Source of the DNA: Carya illinoinensis
Lineage: Eukaryota > Streptophyta > Magnoliopsida > Fagales > Juglandaceae
Assembly (NCBI RefSeq): GCF_018687715.1
Contig: NC_056758.1
Span: 23,168,501-23,232,500, forward strand
Direction of reading: 5' to 3'
Length of the DNA stretch: 64,000 nt
The notes below the pieces were generated by a model. It saw nothing but the letters and a program-made list of their open reading frames with translations, ran no database searches and had not been told where the DNA came from. Made by a program: the position numbers and the translations under genes. Of this stretch, positions 20,469-32,430 are shown one piece after another; within the stretch, counting starts at the first letter, position 1, and every line of letters starts with the position of its first letter.

Positions 20469-22121
20469 GGTTGAATTCAAATTGGTGCTGCCAAACTCCT
20501 TCCTCCAAGTCAAGCATGGCACGGCATGCACTTCCATATTTATTTATTTTTCTTTTCAACATGCCTCTTCTTTGTTTCAGCCTCCTTTTTGGACTTAGGT
20601 TGAGTTGGTGGGTTTATTTTAGTGTGAAAAATGAATCCGTGAGTTGAGATTAGATGGAATTGGGAGTGTTTGAATGGTGGGAAAGCTCAAGACAAAGTAT
20701 GAACAAGGCATGAACATAATGAACCATGGTATGCATGAAAAATGGAGATGGAGATTAAAAAAAAGAAAAAGAAAAACACTCAACAACAAAATAACACAAA
20801 TGAAAGATTAGCTTGAGCAACTTCCATTCACGAATGGCAAGAAGTGCTTCTATCTTTTGAGGTTCATGGATTGAACCCAAAAGATGGAAAGATAGCTCAA
20901 GAAACTTTATGAACATGAAGAACAGGAAAAACAATGGTACAAACGCAAATGATAATAGAAAGCAAGAAAAATTATGGACTAGAATGCACAGTAATCAATA
21001 GTTGGTAGAATTCAAGCAGAAATTCATACTTTTAATCAATTAAAATCACAACTTTGATTTATCCTTATTAATCATTTTTCCATTTAAAACCAATAATAAT
21101 GTCATGATGAATTTAAAATACATTGGTTTTAAATAGCTAAAATATGCAATATTTCAGCTCAATCACTCAGCACTCCGGCGGAGCCGCATCCTCGAGCTCA
21201 GCCTCCTCCCCTTCCTCGAACTCTGCACCAAAATCTACGGTACCAAAAATGGTGCCGCAGGTAAGTAAAATCCAAATACCACTAGATAAAAACATAATAA
21301 ACTCCACAATATGCAGGAAAGAATGCAAATGCTCACATCCCATAAAATCACATTTTTCCACGCACGCCAAAACCCCATTTGGCCCCAAAAACGTATTCCT
21401 CACGAACTCACGCCAAAAGTCTCATTTGGCCCAAAACATATCCTTTAAACATAAGCTCGCCATTATCCCTGATAATGGTCCAAAAACCAGACTGTCAGAG
21501 CACTGTAGGCGGGACTACCACCATCCCTACTCACCACCGTCCCTACGCGAGCACAGTAGGCGAGAATCACAGGCGGGACTCTACCACCATCCCTGCTCAC
21601 TATCGTCCCTACGCGAAGGCGGGATTCTACCACCATCCCTGCTTACCACCATCCCTACACGTGCCTCTGACTCAAACCAGTCAGTCCAACCGTTCACATA
21701 TACCATAAATCATTTCTCGCTTACAAGCCCAGCTTTCATTTTTCAAACACATGTTCATGCATGCTTATTGAGCTGAAATATTGCATGTTTTAGCTATTTA
21801 AAACCAATGTATTTTAAATTCTTCGTGACACTATTATTGGTTTTAGATGGAAAAATGGTTAATACGCATAAATACAAATTATGATTTTTAATTGATTGAT
21901 ATCATGTTTATGCTTAATTTTATAACTATAATTTAATTGGACAATATTTCCTCACAAATATAATATATTTTTGATAATCTATTATTTTTTTATTTATTTT
22001 TTGAGTGTTATTTTTATTTACTTATTTTCAGCTCAAATAAAATTCAAATGGATTCAGTTGGAACTTTTGACCAAAAGTGCATATTAATTGAGAGGAACGA
22101 AGAGAAGAAATGAAGAAGTGT

Positions 22122-24230
22122 TGTGACACCCCGTTTTTACGTGTATTTTCACTGAAGAAATATTTTAATTTAATTAAAATAATAGTTCTTTTATTTTAAA
22201 TTATCGGATTTTAAGTAGATTTTAAATTGCTGTTGAGTTTAAATTGCTGTTTAATTTATTTTAGCTTGTCTTTGGTTTTAAAATTAAGTAATTATTTTTT
22301 ATTAGTTATTTATTATATTTTAGCTTTACGTTGTGTTTAAAATATTTTCTTGGTTTTATTGCTTTCAAAATTGTTTTCGTTGGATCAGATTTTGGACTCC
22401 AGAGGTGAGGATTGGACCTCATTTCTTTTCCTCCATCTTTTTTTTTTCTCTTTTTCCTTTCTCTTTCTTCTCTTTTCTTTCTTTTTTTTTTTTCTTTCTT
22501 TTTTCCTTCTCCCCGTGCTTTCCCTTTCCCTGTCCGGCCAGCTGCCCAGAGCTGCCGCCGGCCACCACCGTGCGGCACACCGCCCCTCCCACCTGACTCC
22601 CCTTCGGCCGGTGCACCTCCCCACAAAATCTTGGCCCCATCCGTGCCGCCGTTTAGCTGGAAAACCACCTTCAAGCCGAGCGGCTTTTGCTCCGATTTGC
22701 CACCGTCGCTCCACCTCCGGCCACCACCTCTTCACCACTTCATCACCGACTCCTTGCTGTCCTAAACCACCCATTTCCGGCCTCAATCCGTCGCCGGAAC
22801 AGTCCTCACGAGCTAACTCTCCAATTTGGGTATTTTGGTCTCCTAGCGCTATTTTCGCCGCCACCCACAGCCAAACTCCACTTCCCTTAGCTTCATAAAC
22901 ATCCCTAGGCCTTTCCCTATCAATCCTGAGCTTTGGTTTGTCCCCATTCGAAAGTGGGTAATTTATTACCCACAGCCACAGTGTAAATTACACTATTACG
23001 TTGCTTTTCTTCCGTCGTTTGCAACGCCGCGAGCTTTCAGAAAATACCATATAGCACTGTAAGTATTTTCCAAACTCTACTTTTAGATTTACATATATTT
23101 TGCTCATTCAATAAATATTTATCTGTTGGTTAGTTGAGTCCGGACTGAGTCCGATGAGTTCGGGGGTCGGATGGATTGAGGACGGAGTGCTTGGTTTTGG
23201 TTGTTTGTGATTGCTTGGTTATTTGTACCACGAGGCGTGCGTTACATATTGCATATATGTGCATTTTATTTTAATTTGAGAAAATCCTGTTTTATTGGCG
23301 TAAATGGATTTTCGGGTGCGTGTGTCTCACGAGCCCAAGCTGGGATGGGTTATTATCTCGGTGGAGCTCCTCTGGTCACTCGGGAGCGTAATATACCGAG
23401 TGACGTCCAGAGTTGTTGCTGGGCAACGACGGGAGCAGGGGCTAGAGGATGCTTGGCTACGAACTCGCCAGGCACGAAACTGGGCATCGCTCTACGCACC
23501 GACTCCGTGCCCTTAGCTAGCGAGGGCTAGAGGATGCTTGGCTACGAATGCGTAGGGCGTGGAACTGGGCATCGCTCGTTTAGGTGTCACACGCGTGGTC
23601 GTTACCTGCGGTGTGGCACAGGAGCCAGGGTGTGCAGATGACCCCTAGGGGAGGTCATGGTGCATACGGATTAATCGGTTAATAGATTGAGTTGGATATG
23701 GGCCAAATGTGACTTTTGGCGTGATAATTGGAAAGGATATATTTTTGGGCCAAATGGGATTTTTGGCGTGTGAGGAAAAAATATGATTTTATGGGTTTTG
23801 AGCATTGGCATCCTTTCATGCATATTGTTTGAGTTTTATATATTTTTATCTAGTGGTGTTTGGATTTTACTTACCTACGGCACCATTTTTGGTTCCGTAG
23901 ATTTTGGTGCAGAGATTGAGGAGGAGGAGGCTAAGCCCCAGGATGCAGCTCCGCCAGAGTATTGAGTTGAAGTTAATATCTTGTTGTTGCTTTGAATAAT
24001 ATTTGTAATTCGTAATATTTTATTATGTATATTTTGAGTAGCTTTGTATTATATTAAGAAAAATTCTGGTACTTAGTTATATGACTTTACAAACCGCTGC
24101 GTGTTTTTTCGTGCACATTTGTTGCTTTTACACACACTTGGCACTCGTCGATAGGGTGGTGACCCGCGATGTCACCATATGGACGTCTCGATTTTCCCGT
24201 ATCCGGGCGTGAGGATTTGGGGGCGTCACA
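22122..24230 (+). mobile_element. Solo LTR L4 (family L, LARD subtype) nested in A3
   Basis: Runs from TGTGACACCCC to GGGCGTCACA, flanked by AGTGT (22117-22121 and 24231-24235). Contains the 85-bp duplication (starts 23439 and 23524), twin palindromes at 22954-22996 and the acidic micro-ORF ending at 23965. This is the youngest layer of the nest here. Confidence 0.9.
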
Positions 24231-24623
24231 AGTGTACTTGGGCAGCTAAAAATAAAGACAAAGACTTTTGGTGATGACTTTCTTACTTGGTTGTTCATAG
24301 ATGCATGTAGTGAAGAAAATAATTTGCGGTGGACAAATACATGCAATGTAAAAGTCAAGAACAAATTTGGCAAAAGAAGAAGTGAAGGACATAAAAGAAA
24401 ATAGAACAGATTTGGCAATTAAATATATGCGGTTATTTAATTGGTTTTGATGGTTGGTGGAGCTAAAGTGGACTGAAATGGGGCTGGCTGAAACGTGAAG
24501 GCATGTGGGCCGAAAAAAAATAAAAAAAGAAAGAAAGAGAGGTGTCGTGATTGAAGGGGAGTAAAGAGAGAAATCGGTGGAGAGAAAGTGAGGGTGATTC
24601 ATTGAAGAGAGCACGCTTGACTT

Positions 24624-24631
24624 TATAAAAA
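24624..24631 (+). promoter_or_regulatory. TATA box of LTR A3
   Basis: TATAAAAA followed by GGGG, at the place corresponding to the TATA boxes of A1, A2 and A5. Confidence 0.55.
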
Positions 24632-24826
24632 GGGGACGTTGGATTAAGAGAAGGAAGGTGCCGTGCATTACTTGGATTGGAGGAAGTTGTACATTGAATC
24701 TATAGTGAAGAGTGTCGTGCTTGACTTGTGGAGAGTGACAAAGTTGGTGGTGATTTTTTTTGTGAGAAGTCGGCTGGAGTGAATTGGGATTGGAGGAATG
24801 AGTTTGGCACCGACTTGAGGCAGCTG

Positions 24827-24847
24827 TATATATATATATATATATAT
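24827..24847. repeat. TA microsatellite in LTR A3
   Basis: About ten TA units between GGCAGCTG and GTGGCTGGACGG. A comparable TA run preceded by GGCAGCT lies in A1 near 8352-8369 (minus-strand sense). Confidence 0.8.
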
Positions 24848-27637
24848 GTGGCTGGACGGAAGAAAAAAAGAAAAGGAGAAGGCAGGGACGTTAAAGTTGA
24901 GTAGGAGAATTGAGGAAGTCGGTTGGAGTTTTAATTTGTCGTGCTTAAGTTTTCAACCAAGGGAGAGTGTACGTGGGGAGTAGAGGGAGTTGGGATAGGA
25001 TTAGTTTTCTGGAAATGGATTAGAGTTGGTCAGTAGGTGGGGACGTGTGAGTGAAAGAAAGTAAAGTCAGTGGGTGAGTGAAAGAAGGATAGAGTCGGTT
25101 TGAATGATTTTATTTTTGCTGATTCTATTCTGGTACGTGGACGAACGAGAGGGAGGGGGAGAGTTGAGGTAAGTCGGTGCTTGATTCATTGAACAAGAGA
25201 GGTAGAAGTGTGAGTTGAGAGGGAAACGTGTAGGAGTTGAGAGGGAGACGTGCTGGAGTTTTATTGTACTGAGAAAGGCAGGGACGTGAAAGTTGAGTTT
25301 ATTGTAAAGAGAGCAGTCAGTGGGGAGTTTCCAGAATTAGAGAGGGTGAGTGAAAGAAATTGAGTTGTTAATTTTTCTGGGGTTGAAGGGAATCAGCTAG
25401 AGTAATTTAATTGGCTGGGATTTATGTTAGTTGATTGTAAAGGGAAGTAGAGAGGAGAGTCGGTCAGTGCTTGGAATTAAGAGAGGTGTCGATGGGTGCT
25501 TGAGTCTATTTTCTTGAAGAGAATTCGGTGGAGAGAGGGAGTTGAAGGGGAGTTTCGTCCAATCTATTGGCTTCATTTCTATGCGTGGATTTTATTCTCT
25601 CAATATCGATTGGATTTTAAATTTTATTGTTTCTAAATTATTGCCTAGTATTTCTTATATTTTATTTTAGTTTTCTAATGAACAATATTTATGTGATTTC
25701 TATAGTACTTGTAATAAATATGTTTGGCTAAATTCTCATACTAAGGTTAGAGGTGAAGTTTAATGTTTTAAATATTATTTTCAGATTCACGTAAAATTTA
25801 TTCGGCGAGCTTGATCGATTGAAATATTTTATTATTGGATATTTTGATTATCTATATATTTATCTTGATTCATTGTGATTTCTGAATACAGTGAATGCTT
25901 GAGGAATCCCTGTGGTATTCAAATAGATTTGTAAATATTTTAATCATCAATCGTTCACGCTCAATCATAAGCGACTATTTTTCTTGATCTTAAATGCTAA
26001 ATCTTCCAATTAAATGGAATCATTATTCTAGTTTAATTGAAATAAATCGATCGGAAACAATATCATAAATTATTAGATGGATCCTCGAAACCTTAGTCTT
26101 TCTCCATATCAATTCATTTTATCATTTTAGTTTGATTCAGTTATTCTACAAATCTTCATCTTTATATTCGATTGTACGTTTCTTTTAGTAATTTCATTTC
26201 ATTATCTGAATTTATTTTCTTTATCACAAAAGTCAATCCCCGTGGATTCGATTTTGTAAGATACTACAACACCTGTATACTTGCAGGTAAAATTGCACTA
26301 AATTTTTGGTTATTAATTTAAGTCAAAGTTTAGTCGCAATACATGCAACTACACAAAAAATCCGGTTTTTCCCTTTTTAAACATGAACATGCATGCACTA
26401 TACAAAGCAAACATCAAGGCACAAATATCTCAAACAAACATCAACATCAACCCAACAACTCCGTCCTTAATCCATCTGACCCCCGAACTCCTCGGACTCA
26501 GTCCAGAATCAACCAACCAATCCAATAATTATTGTAAGAGCAAAATGTATTTAAATCTAAAAGTAGAGTTTGGAAAATACTTACAGCGCTATACTGTATT
26601 TTTCGAAAGCTCGTGGCGTTGCAAACGGCGGAGGAAAAGCAACGTAACAATGTAATTTTACACTGTGGCTGTGGGTAATAAATTACCCACTTTCGAACGG
26701 GGAAAACCAAGGCATGAAATTGATAGGGAATGGTCTTGAGATATTTATGAAGCTAAGGGAAACGAGTTTTGGTCGTGGGTGGTGGTGGAAACGGCGGTGG
26801 AAGGCCAAAAAGGGGCTGAACGAAGTTGAGCTTGTGGGAGCTGCTCCGGTAACGAATCGGGGCTAAAATTAGGTGGGTTAGATCGACAAGGGGTAAGGGA
26901 AGAAGCTATGAAGAGATGGTGGCCGGAGGTGGTGCGACGGCGCCGAAATCGGTGCAAATCCGTGTGGCTTGGAGGAGCTTGTGGTGGTTAACGGTGGCTC
27001 GGATGGAGATGAAACTTGGTGAGGATGTTCACCAGAGAGAGGGGAAGAAAACTGGGTGGGTGGTGTAGGCCACGCAGCCGGCGAACGGCAGTTCTGGGCT
27101 GCGAAAGCAACCGGCGATAGGGGGAAAAACAGGGCTGGTGCTATGACTTCCAGCCGTGTGTGGCGGCTAACGGCTGGTCCGATGGCTTTGAAAATTGGTG
27201 GGGATGATCTCTGGTAGGAGTCGAAGAGAATGGTGGGGGTGTGCACTACACGGCGGCCGGACGGCGGAGAACCGGGTGGTCAAAGGGGCAGCGACGGAAA
27301 GGAGAGGGAGAAGAGAGCAGCTCGCGGGGAGAGAGAAAACGGGAAGAAAAGAAGAAGAAAAAGAAAGAAAAGAAAGAAAAGAAGAAAAAGAAAAGGAAAA
27401 AGGAAAAAAGGAAAAAAGAAAAGAAAAGAAATGAGACCCAATCCTCATTCTGGAAACCAAAAACTGATCCGCCGAAAACAATTTTAAAAACCGTAAAACG
27501 ACTAAATAAATTAAACACTGCATCAAATAAAATAAAAACCAATTTAAAATACAATAATTTAAAATAAATAAACCAATATATTGATTAACTTAAAAACAAC
27601 CCTTCAGTGAAAATACACGTAAAGGCGGGTCATCACA

Positions 27638-28895
27638 TCCTCCCCCTTAAAAACAAATTTCGTCCTCGAAATTTGCAAGATCAACCACCAGCGCCAAAAA
27701 GATACAAGCTACAACTCTGAACCTAATTGAGAGATACATATCATCGACAACTCCTAACAAATCCAAAGGTTATTATCTTCACACCATAAATTACTAATAT
27801 CAACAACGTCTCTGCTTTACCTTCCAAACTTTCATTTCATTCCAGCTTTGTTAACCTGATAGCCACTTCCAAAGTTAACCATCCATAAACCAAATTGCAC
27901 GACCAAAAGATTAATCTCCCATTAAAACTTCGAATTACTACTAATTCCTCAAAATCAACACAAAATTTGAACTCCTAAGAATCTCCAAAAAATTATGCTT
28001 TCGCGCGCACTCTGATAACTCACTAAAATACATAAAGGCTATATCTTCAAAAATTAACATCATGAAGTACAAGCTCAATCCACACCTAATCACAAGAAAA
28101 ACTTTACCACATTTCCATAGAAAATCATATACCTCCAAAAAAACACAAATCTCCACTCATTCCTCAGTTGGCCATCGCTGCCCTAAATGAAAACCAACAT
28201 TCTACAAAAATACATCCATTGATTGATGACGAAAACCAGTTCTAATCAACCTCTAGGCCCCAATTTGAAAACACATAGCATCATCCCAAAATACACCTGT
28301 CTCTTCTAAAGATAAGGAACATCTCCAACAGGCCCAAGTCCTTCCCAGCCAACCAACGAGAGTGCCTATAACCTCTATCTGATATCCCAAACTTCAAGCT
28401 CATTACCTATATTTTGCATAACATCTAATCTTGCAATAACTAACTCACTATAAACTACCATTGACTTCACCTAGACATAATCGAAACGCTCTTGGTAACT
28501 CACCCACCTACTTATACTCTCAAAAACTCTAGTTTTAGCACAACTAATTCCTTCAATAGCACTTTACAAATAAATTTCAAGACAGACTATACTGTTTAAA
28601 TCTTGAATCCATCAAAACTATTAAACAACACTCATGGATCCTAATGCTTTATTACTTTACACATATGATTATGCTACCCACCATTGGTGCATAAGTTTCA
28701 ACTTCCTATTACTTCATACACCACACATGGTGATCTAACGATCTCTTTTCAAGTTAAATAACCATATCCCCAATTCTCCCAACTAGATACTTGATCTCCA
28801 AAGAAAAGTATGGCCTCACCAATTTAAATTCCTATGACTTCAAGTCGCAATTACTTCTCAAGATAAAGACAACAGTCGTTTCAAACCATCATCCC
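27638..28895 (-). mobile_element. LARD 3' internal region, minus strand, cut at an inversion join
   Basis: Reverse complement of 1-1297 over nearly its whole length, starting with the polypurine tract (27638-27650) beside LTR L3. It stops within the sequence CATCCC (28890-28895), where a plus-strand family L LTR begins. No coding sequence is supported; the 71-aa frame at 27941 mirrors the one at 780. Confidence 0.8.
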
Positions 28896-29761
28896 CTGGG
28901 TTGTCGCAGGGCGACGACCGGATCGCACAATACGGTAACGCTGTCGTGTCGACTCCGTGGTCCCTAGAGTGGCGGGGACTAGAGGATGGCCTGGCCAGGT
29001 ACGCGCGGGGCGCGAGTCTGGGCATCACTCATTCAGGTGTCACATGCATAGTCGTTACCTGCGGTGTGGCACAGAGCCAGGGTGTGCGGGTGATCCCTAG
29101 GGGAGATCATGGTGCATGCATAACCGGTTTGTTTTTATGGTTTTCAGATGTGGGCCATTTTCTGGGAAAATGGCGATGTTTGGTTTTCGAGGCTTTTGAT
29201 CCATTTTCTAGGAAAATGGTGGTTTGTGCCATTATCTGGGATAATGGCGAGGCTTGGTTTTAAGGATATGTTTTTGTGGGCCAAATGGGTTTTTGGCGTG
29301 CGTGGAAAAATTATGGTTTTATGGCACATGTGCATTGGTTTTCCTTTCACGCATATTGTTTGAGTTTTATATGTTTTTATCTAGTGGTGTTTGGAGTTTA
29401 CTTACCTGCGGCATCATTTTTGGTACCGTAGATTTTGGTGTAGAGATCGAGGATGAGGAGGAGGAGGCTGAGCCCGAGGATGCGGCTCCGCCGGGATGCT
29501 GAAGTTTATGCTTTGTATTTAGTTTAAAATTATGTTTGTGTCTTGTAATATTTATTTAAGTATGTGTTGAACAGCTTTGTATTAAACAAGAAAAATTCTG
29601 GTACTTAATTATTGACTTGCTTTTCGCTGCATATTTCTTGTGCACATCTGTCGCTTATATACACACACTTGGCACACGTCGATAGGATGATGACCCGTGA
29701 TGTCATCATCCAGACGTCTCTATTTCCCCGTGTTCGTGCGTGGGGATTTGGGGGCGTCACA
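28896..29761 (+). mobile_element. LTR L5 (family L, hairpin subtype), 5'-truncated
   Basis: Only the last 866 bp of the LTR remain, ending GGCGTCACA directly before the primer site. It carries hairpins H0 (28899-28919), H1 (29154-29174), H2 (29201-29219) and H3 (29228-29248) and the acidic micro-ORF ending at 29502. The 5' half was lost at the inversion join. Confidence 0.85.
29254..29502 (+). other. Conserved LTR micro-ORF with acidic C-terminus (L5 copy)
   Basis: 82 codons; the C-terminal part matches the L2 micro-ORF almost residue for residue, including EDEEEEAEPEDAAPPGC and the stop. Part of the LTR rather than of gag-pol. Confidence 0.35.
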
Positions 29762-29763
29762 GG

Positions 29764-29775
29764 TGGTATCAGAGC
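29764..29775 (+). promoter_or_regulatory. Primer binding site of chromovirus copy 2
   Basis: TGGTATCAGAGC, 2 bp after the LTR end, followed by a leader like that at 3739-4099. Confidence 0.9.
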
Positions 29776-30149
29776 TGTTTGGCTCTGGGTAAAACCACAT
29801 GTCCCGTAGGTAGTACCAGAATGTTTTTAGGGTTGTGTTTTAAAAATTATGTTAAGTAAAGTTGTTATTTGATTGGTTTTATTTGTTTAATTTGTTTTAT
29901 TTGTTTGAACTTGTTTGCTTGTTTTTATTTATTTAGTTATATTTTTACAAGCTGGTTTCTTTTTGTTTCTTGTTATGTGGTGTTGGTCTTCGCTTTTTGT
30001 TTTTGTTTGTTGTTGGTTTTATTTGTTTTTGTTTTCTTAAAGGGGTCAAAGGTTGTGGTGGCAGGAAAAATAGTGAGACCAAGGAAATCTACTCAGGAGC
30101 CACGGGACAATACATCAAGAGATGACTCCATAGCCTAAGCAATACGGCA

Positions 30150-30805
30150 GATGACGGAGTTTATGCAGCAAAATTTTAGGCCACAGCAGGCAGGGCCTTG
30201 GCCACAACCAGGAGGACCTTGGCCACAATAAGGAGGTCCCTGGCCACCACAAGGAGGGCCTTGTCCGCAACAAGGAGGACTTTGGTCGCAACCAGGAGGT
30301 CCTTGGCCATATCAGGGAGGGCCTTGGCTTTACCCGAGAGGATCTAGTAGCATGGTGCAAGCCGGATGCACCTATGAGCGCTTAGGACCCCACACTTCAC
30401 TGGAGAAGAGGATCCACTTCAGGCTGGAAAGTGGATCAAGGACTTGGAAAGAACTTTTGAGGTGTGTGGTTGCACCGACGCACAACAAGTACTCTACGCC
30501 AGCTATCTGTTGCAAGGTACCGCTTCTGATTGGTGGGATACCAAGAGAGTGATGCTGGAATCAGAATTGGGATCTTTTGCCGCTGTGACCTGGCAGCGCT
30601 TCAAGAAAGAATTTAACAACCGCTTCTTTCCCGCTTCTGTAAGGAAGCAAAAGGCAAGAGAGTTCTCAAATTTGGTTCAAGGGAGCACGACAATGGAACA
30701 GTACGCCCGAAGATTTATAGAACTTGGGCGGTTTGCTCCCCACCTCATCGCCACAGAGGAGATGCAAGTTGAGCGTTTCCAGGAGGGACTACGCCCTGAC
30801 ATACA
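30150..30805 (+). pseudogene. gag: Chromovirus gag copy 2, N-terminal part
   Basis: Homologous to 4100-4829. The heptad-repeat region contains a TAA stop at about 30227, and about 10 bp are missing near 30382 (before GGACCCCACAC), which shifts the frame. The capsid-like domain from about 30444 is open and matches copy 1 closely (VCGCTDAQQVLYASYLLQG, FFPASVRKQK). It ends where LTR A4 is inserted and continues at 31938. Confidence 0.8.
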
Positions 30806-31937
30806 TGATTGAGCTGAATTATTGCATTTTTAATGCTTTTGGAACCAATATATATTAATTCTTTCATTACTTTATCATTGGTTTTATATGGAAAAATGAA
30901 TAAATCAAAGTTGTTATTTTAATTGATTAAAAGCATGAATTTCTGCTCTAATTTTATCAACTGTTGATTAATATAGATTAAGGCATAATTCGCTCGAGCG
31001 GCGGCTTTTGGCCGCTCGAGCAAAGTCAGGCAGATTCAAACGCTCGACTTCCGCTCGACAGTGGGCTCGAGCGAGTTGTGGGAAAAGAGATCGCTCGAGC
31101 GGAGGCATTTGGCCGCTCGAGCGAATTCAGGCAGAGTCGAACATTTACAGATCAGGGTTTATTCCGCCGTCAGAGTATATATATGTTTTCTTTACATCTT
31201 AGGACGACTCTTGGCAGGAAAAACTCGGTTTTGGATAGAGAAACACTTAGAATTCATTTTTTCGATTGATTTTCATTTAGATTCGGAGAGGAGGATTCAT
31301 ACAATTGATCATTCACTCACACTGCAGCAAATTGAAGAACTCCTTGAGGGGTCCAATTGCCACTGCAGCTCAGCCTCCTCCACCGCTTCGAATCTTCATC
31401 TCCATTCAACTGGCTTGATCTTTTCAATTCCCTACTTGCTATTTAGACGTTTGAGTAATTTATTTGTTATTCATTTAATTCATGTTATTTATTTTTATCA
31501 TTTCGTTAAGCTTTCATTTTAGTAGTGATTACAATTACGGTGGTTTAATTTGAGAATTTGTGATTTGAATATAATGATGAACCCTAGAACATTGAATTTG
31601 GGGCTTTTCAATTTTCAGTGCATGTTTTATCAATTACTTCCTAATTTAGTTTAATTCTTAATCTAGTTTTATTAATTTCTGAGTTTAATCTATTAGTCCT
31701 TTATATTCCAATCCGACAATCAAAATCTAAAAACATGAATCTAGTCCATGACTAGTACCCTTTTCCATCCATTGCACATACCATCATTTTATTTTCTCTT
31801 TGTTTCACCTTTTTCAACGAGTTTGATTTTTAAGTAACTTTCCCTGAGGAGACGATCTAGGAATTTATTCCTAATTATTACACGACATCCTCCTGCACTT
31901 GGGATAGCTTTAGTGCTACTCATTTTTGAGTGAGTCA
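30806..31937 (+). mobile_element. Solo Athila-related LTR A4 (short form) inserted in gag
   Basis: Runs from TGATTGAGCTG to TGAGTGAGTCA, flanked by ATACA (30801-30805) and ATACG (31938-31942), a duplication with one CpG-type change. Both ends match A1/A5 but the middle is different and shorter, with two large GCTCGAGCGG-type hairpins (30991-31021 and 31092-31122) and TATA at 31176-31184. It interrupts the gag frame of chromovirus copy 2. Confidence 0.85.
30991..31122. repeat. Duplicated GC-rich hairpins with CTCGAG cores
   Basis: Arms GCTCGAGCGGC/GCCGCTCGAGC in the first (30991-31021) and GCTCGAGCGG/CCGCTCGAGC in the second (31092-31122). Each is followed by AAAGTCAGGCAGA or AATTCAGGCAGA, so the unit is a roughly 100-bp duplication. 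Between them are further CGCTCGA copies. Confidence 0.75.
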
Positions 31938-32430
31938 ATACGCCGTATGGTGGTCAGTCACCGGATATCCACTTTTTAGGACTTAGTGGATGTGGCCACC
32001 CTTGCGGACCGAGAGAATAATCTGAGTATGGGCTCCCCTCCAGGGCATAAGAGGCGGAGTTTTTCTGGTGAAGGAAGCAGCTTGGGTTCGCCTCAGAAAT
32101 TTTTTCAGCGGACAGGAACTCGATCGCAAGCATCCTCAGGTGTTCGCATGGGAGGACGTGTGCCTGTTTGCGGAGTTTGTAATAGAGCCCATGTGGGTGA
32201 GTGCCCTTCTGGTGGGGCTCAATGTTATAATTGTGGCCGGCAGGGTCACTTTGCCCGAGAGTGTCCAAGACCAGTTCAAGGAAACCGTGGAGGTAGACGC
32301 GGTGGAAGAACAAATCCAAGGCAAGCAGTGCAAGCCCGGGTTTATGCTGTCACACCCGGAGATGTGGATGATGAGGCACCAGCGACCCATGATGCTGGAC
32401 AGGGAGAGTCCATTTGTATGAGTTTTATGC
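31938..32430 (+). pseudogene. gag: Chromovirus gag copy 2, C-terminal part with zinc knuckles
   Basis: Continues the gag frame after LTR A4. Two cysteine motifs lie at about 32168-32265: CGVCNRAHVGEC, an atypical CX2CX3HX3C, and CYNCGRQGHFAREC, a standard CX2CX4HX4C nucleic-acid-binding knuckle, followed by a Gly/Arg-rich stretch. The frame runs on past the protease start in another frame, showing a frameshift near 32400-32420 between gag and pro. Confidence 0.8.

Larger units (their letters stand above)
18264..21165 (-). mobile_element. Solo Athila-like LTR A2
   Basis: The plus strand reads TGACTCACTC...CTCAATCA, flanked by the direct duplication CTCAG (18259-18263 and 21166-21170). There is no internal region, so it is a solo LTR. 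It contains a TATA box at 19351-19357 and a CA/TA microsatellite at 20432-20466. Ends resemble A1 but much of the middle differs. Confidence 0.9.
21765..26341 (+). mobile_element. Solo LTR A3 related to the Athila-like family, split by LTR L4
   Basis: Flanked by the duplication CATGC (21760-21764 and 26342-26346). The first 350 bp resemble the A1/A5 LTR start; the end (GTGGATTCGATTTTGTAAG, then CTTGCAGG) resembles other Tat/Athila LTR ends. The outermost bases are TTATTG...CAATA rather than TG...CA. Removing L4 and its duplication leaves about 2.46 kb. It contains TATA box 24624-24631 and a (TA)10 repeat near 24827-24847. No coding sequence is seen. Confidence 0.75.
17993..27637 (-). mobile_element. 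LTR L3 (family L, minus strand), split by two other LTRs
   Basis: Minus-strand LTR with ends TGTGATGACC at 27637 and GGCGTCACA at 17993. Its parts are 17993-18263, 21166-21764 and 26342-27637, about 2.16 kb in all. LTR A2 entered with duplication CTCAG and LTR A3 with CATGC. This LTR is of the subtype with 66-bp-type repeats (about 21500-21660) and a single hairpin CCATTATC/GATAATGG (21460-21478). The internal LARD region follows on the right with its polypurine tract, so this is a 3' LTR. The acidic micro-ORF begins at 21167. Confidence 0.85.
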
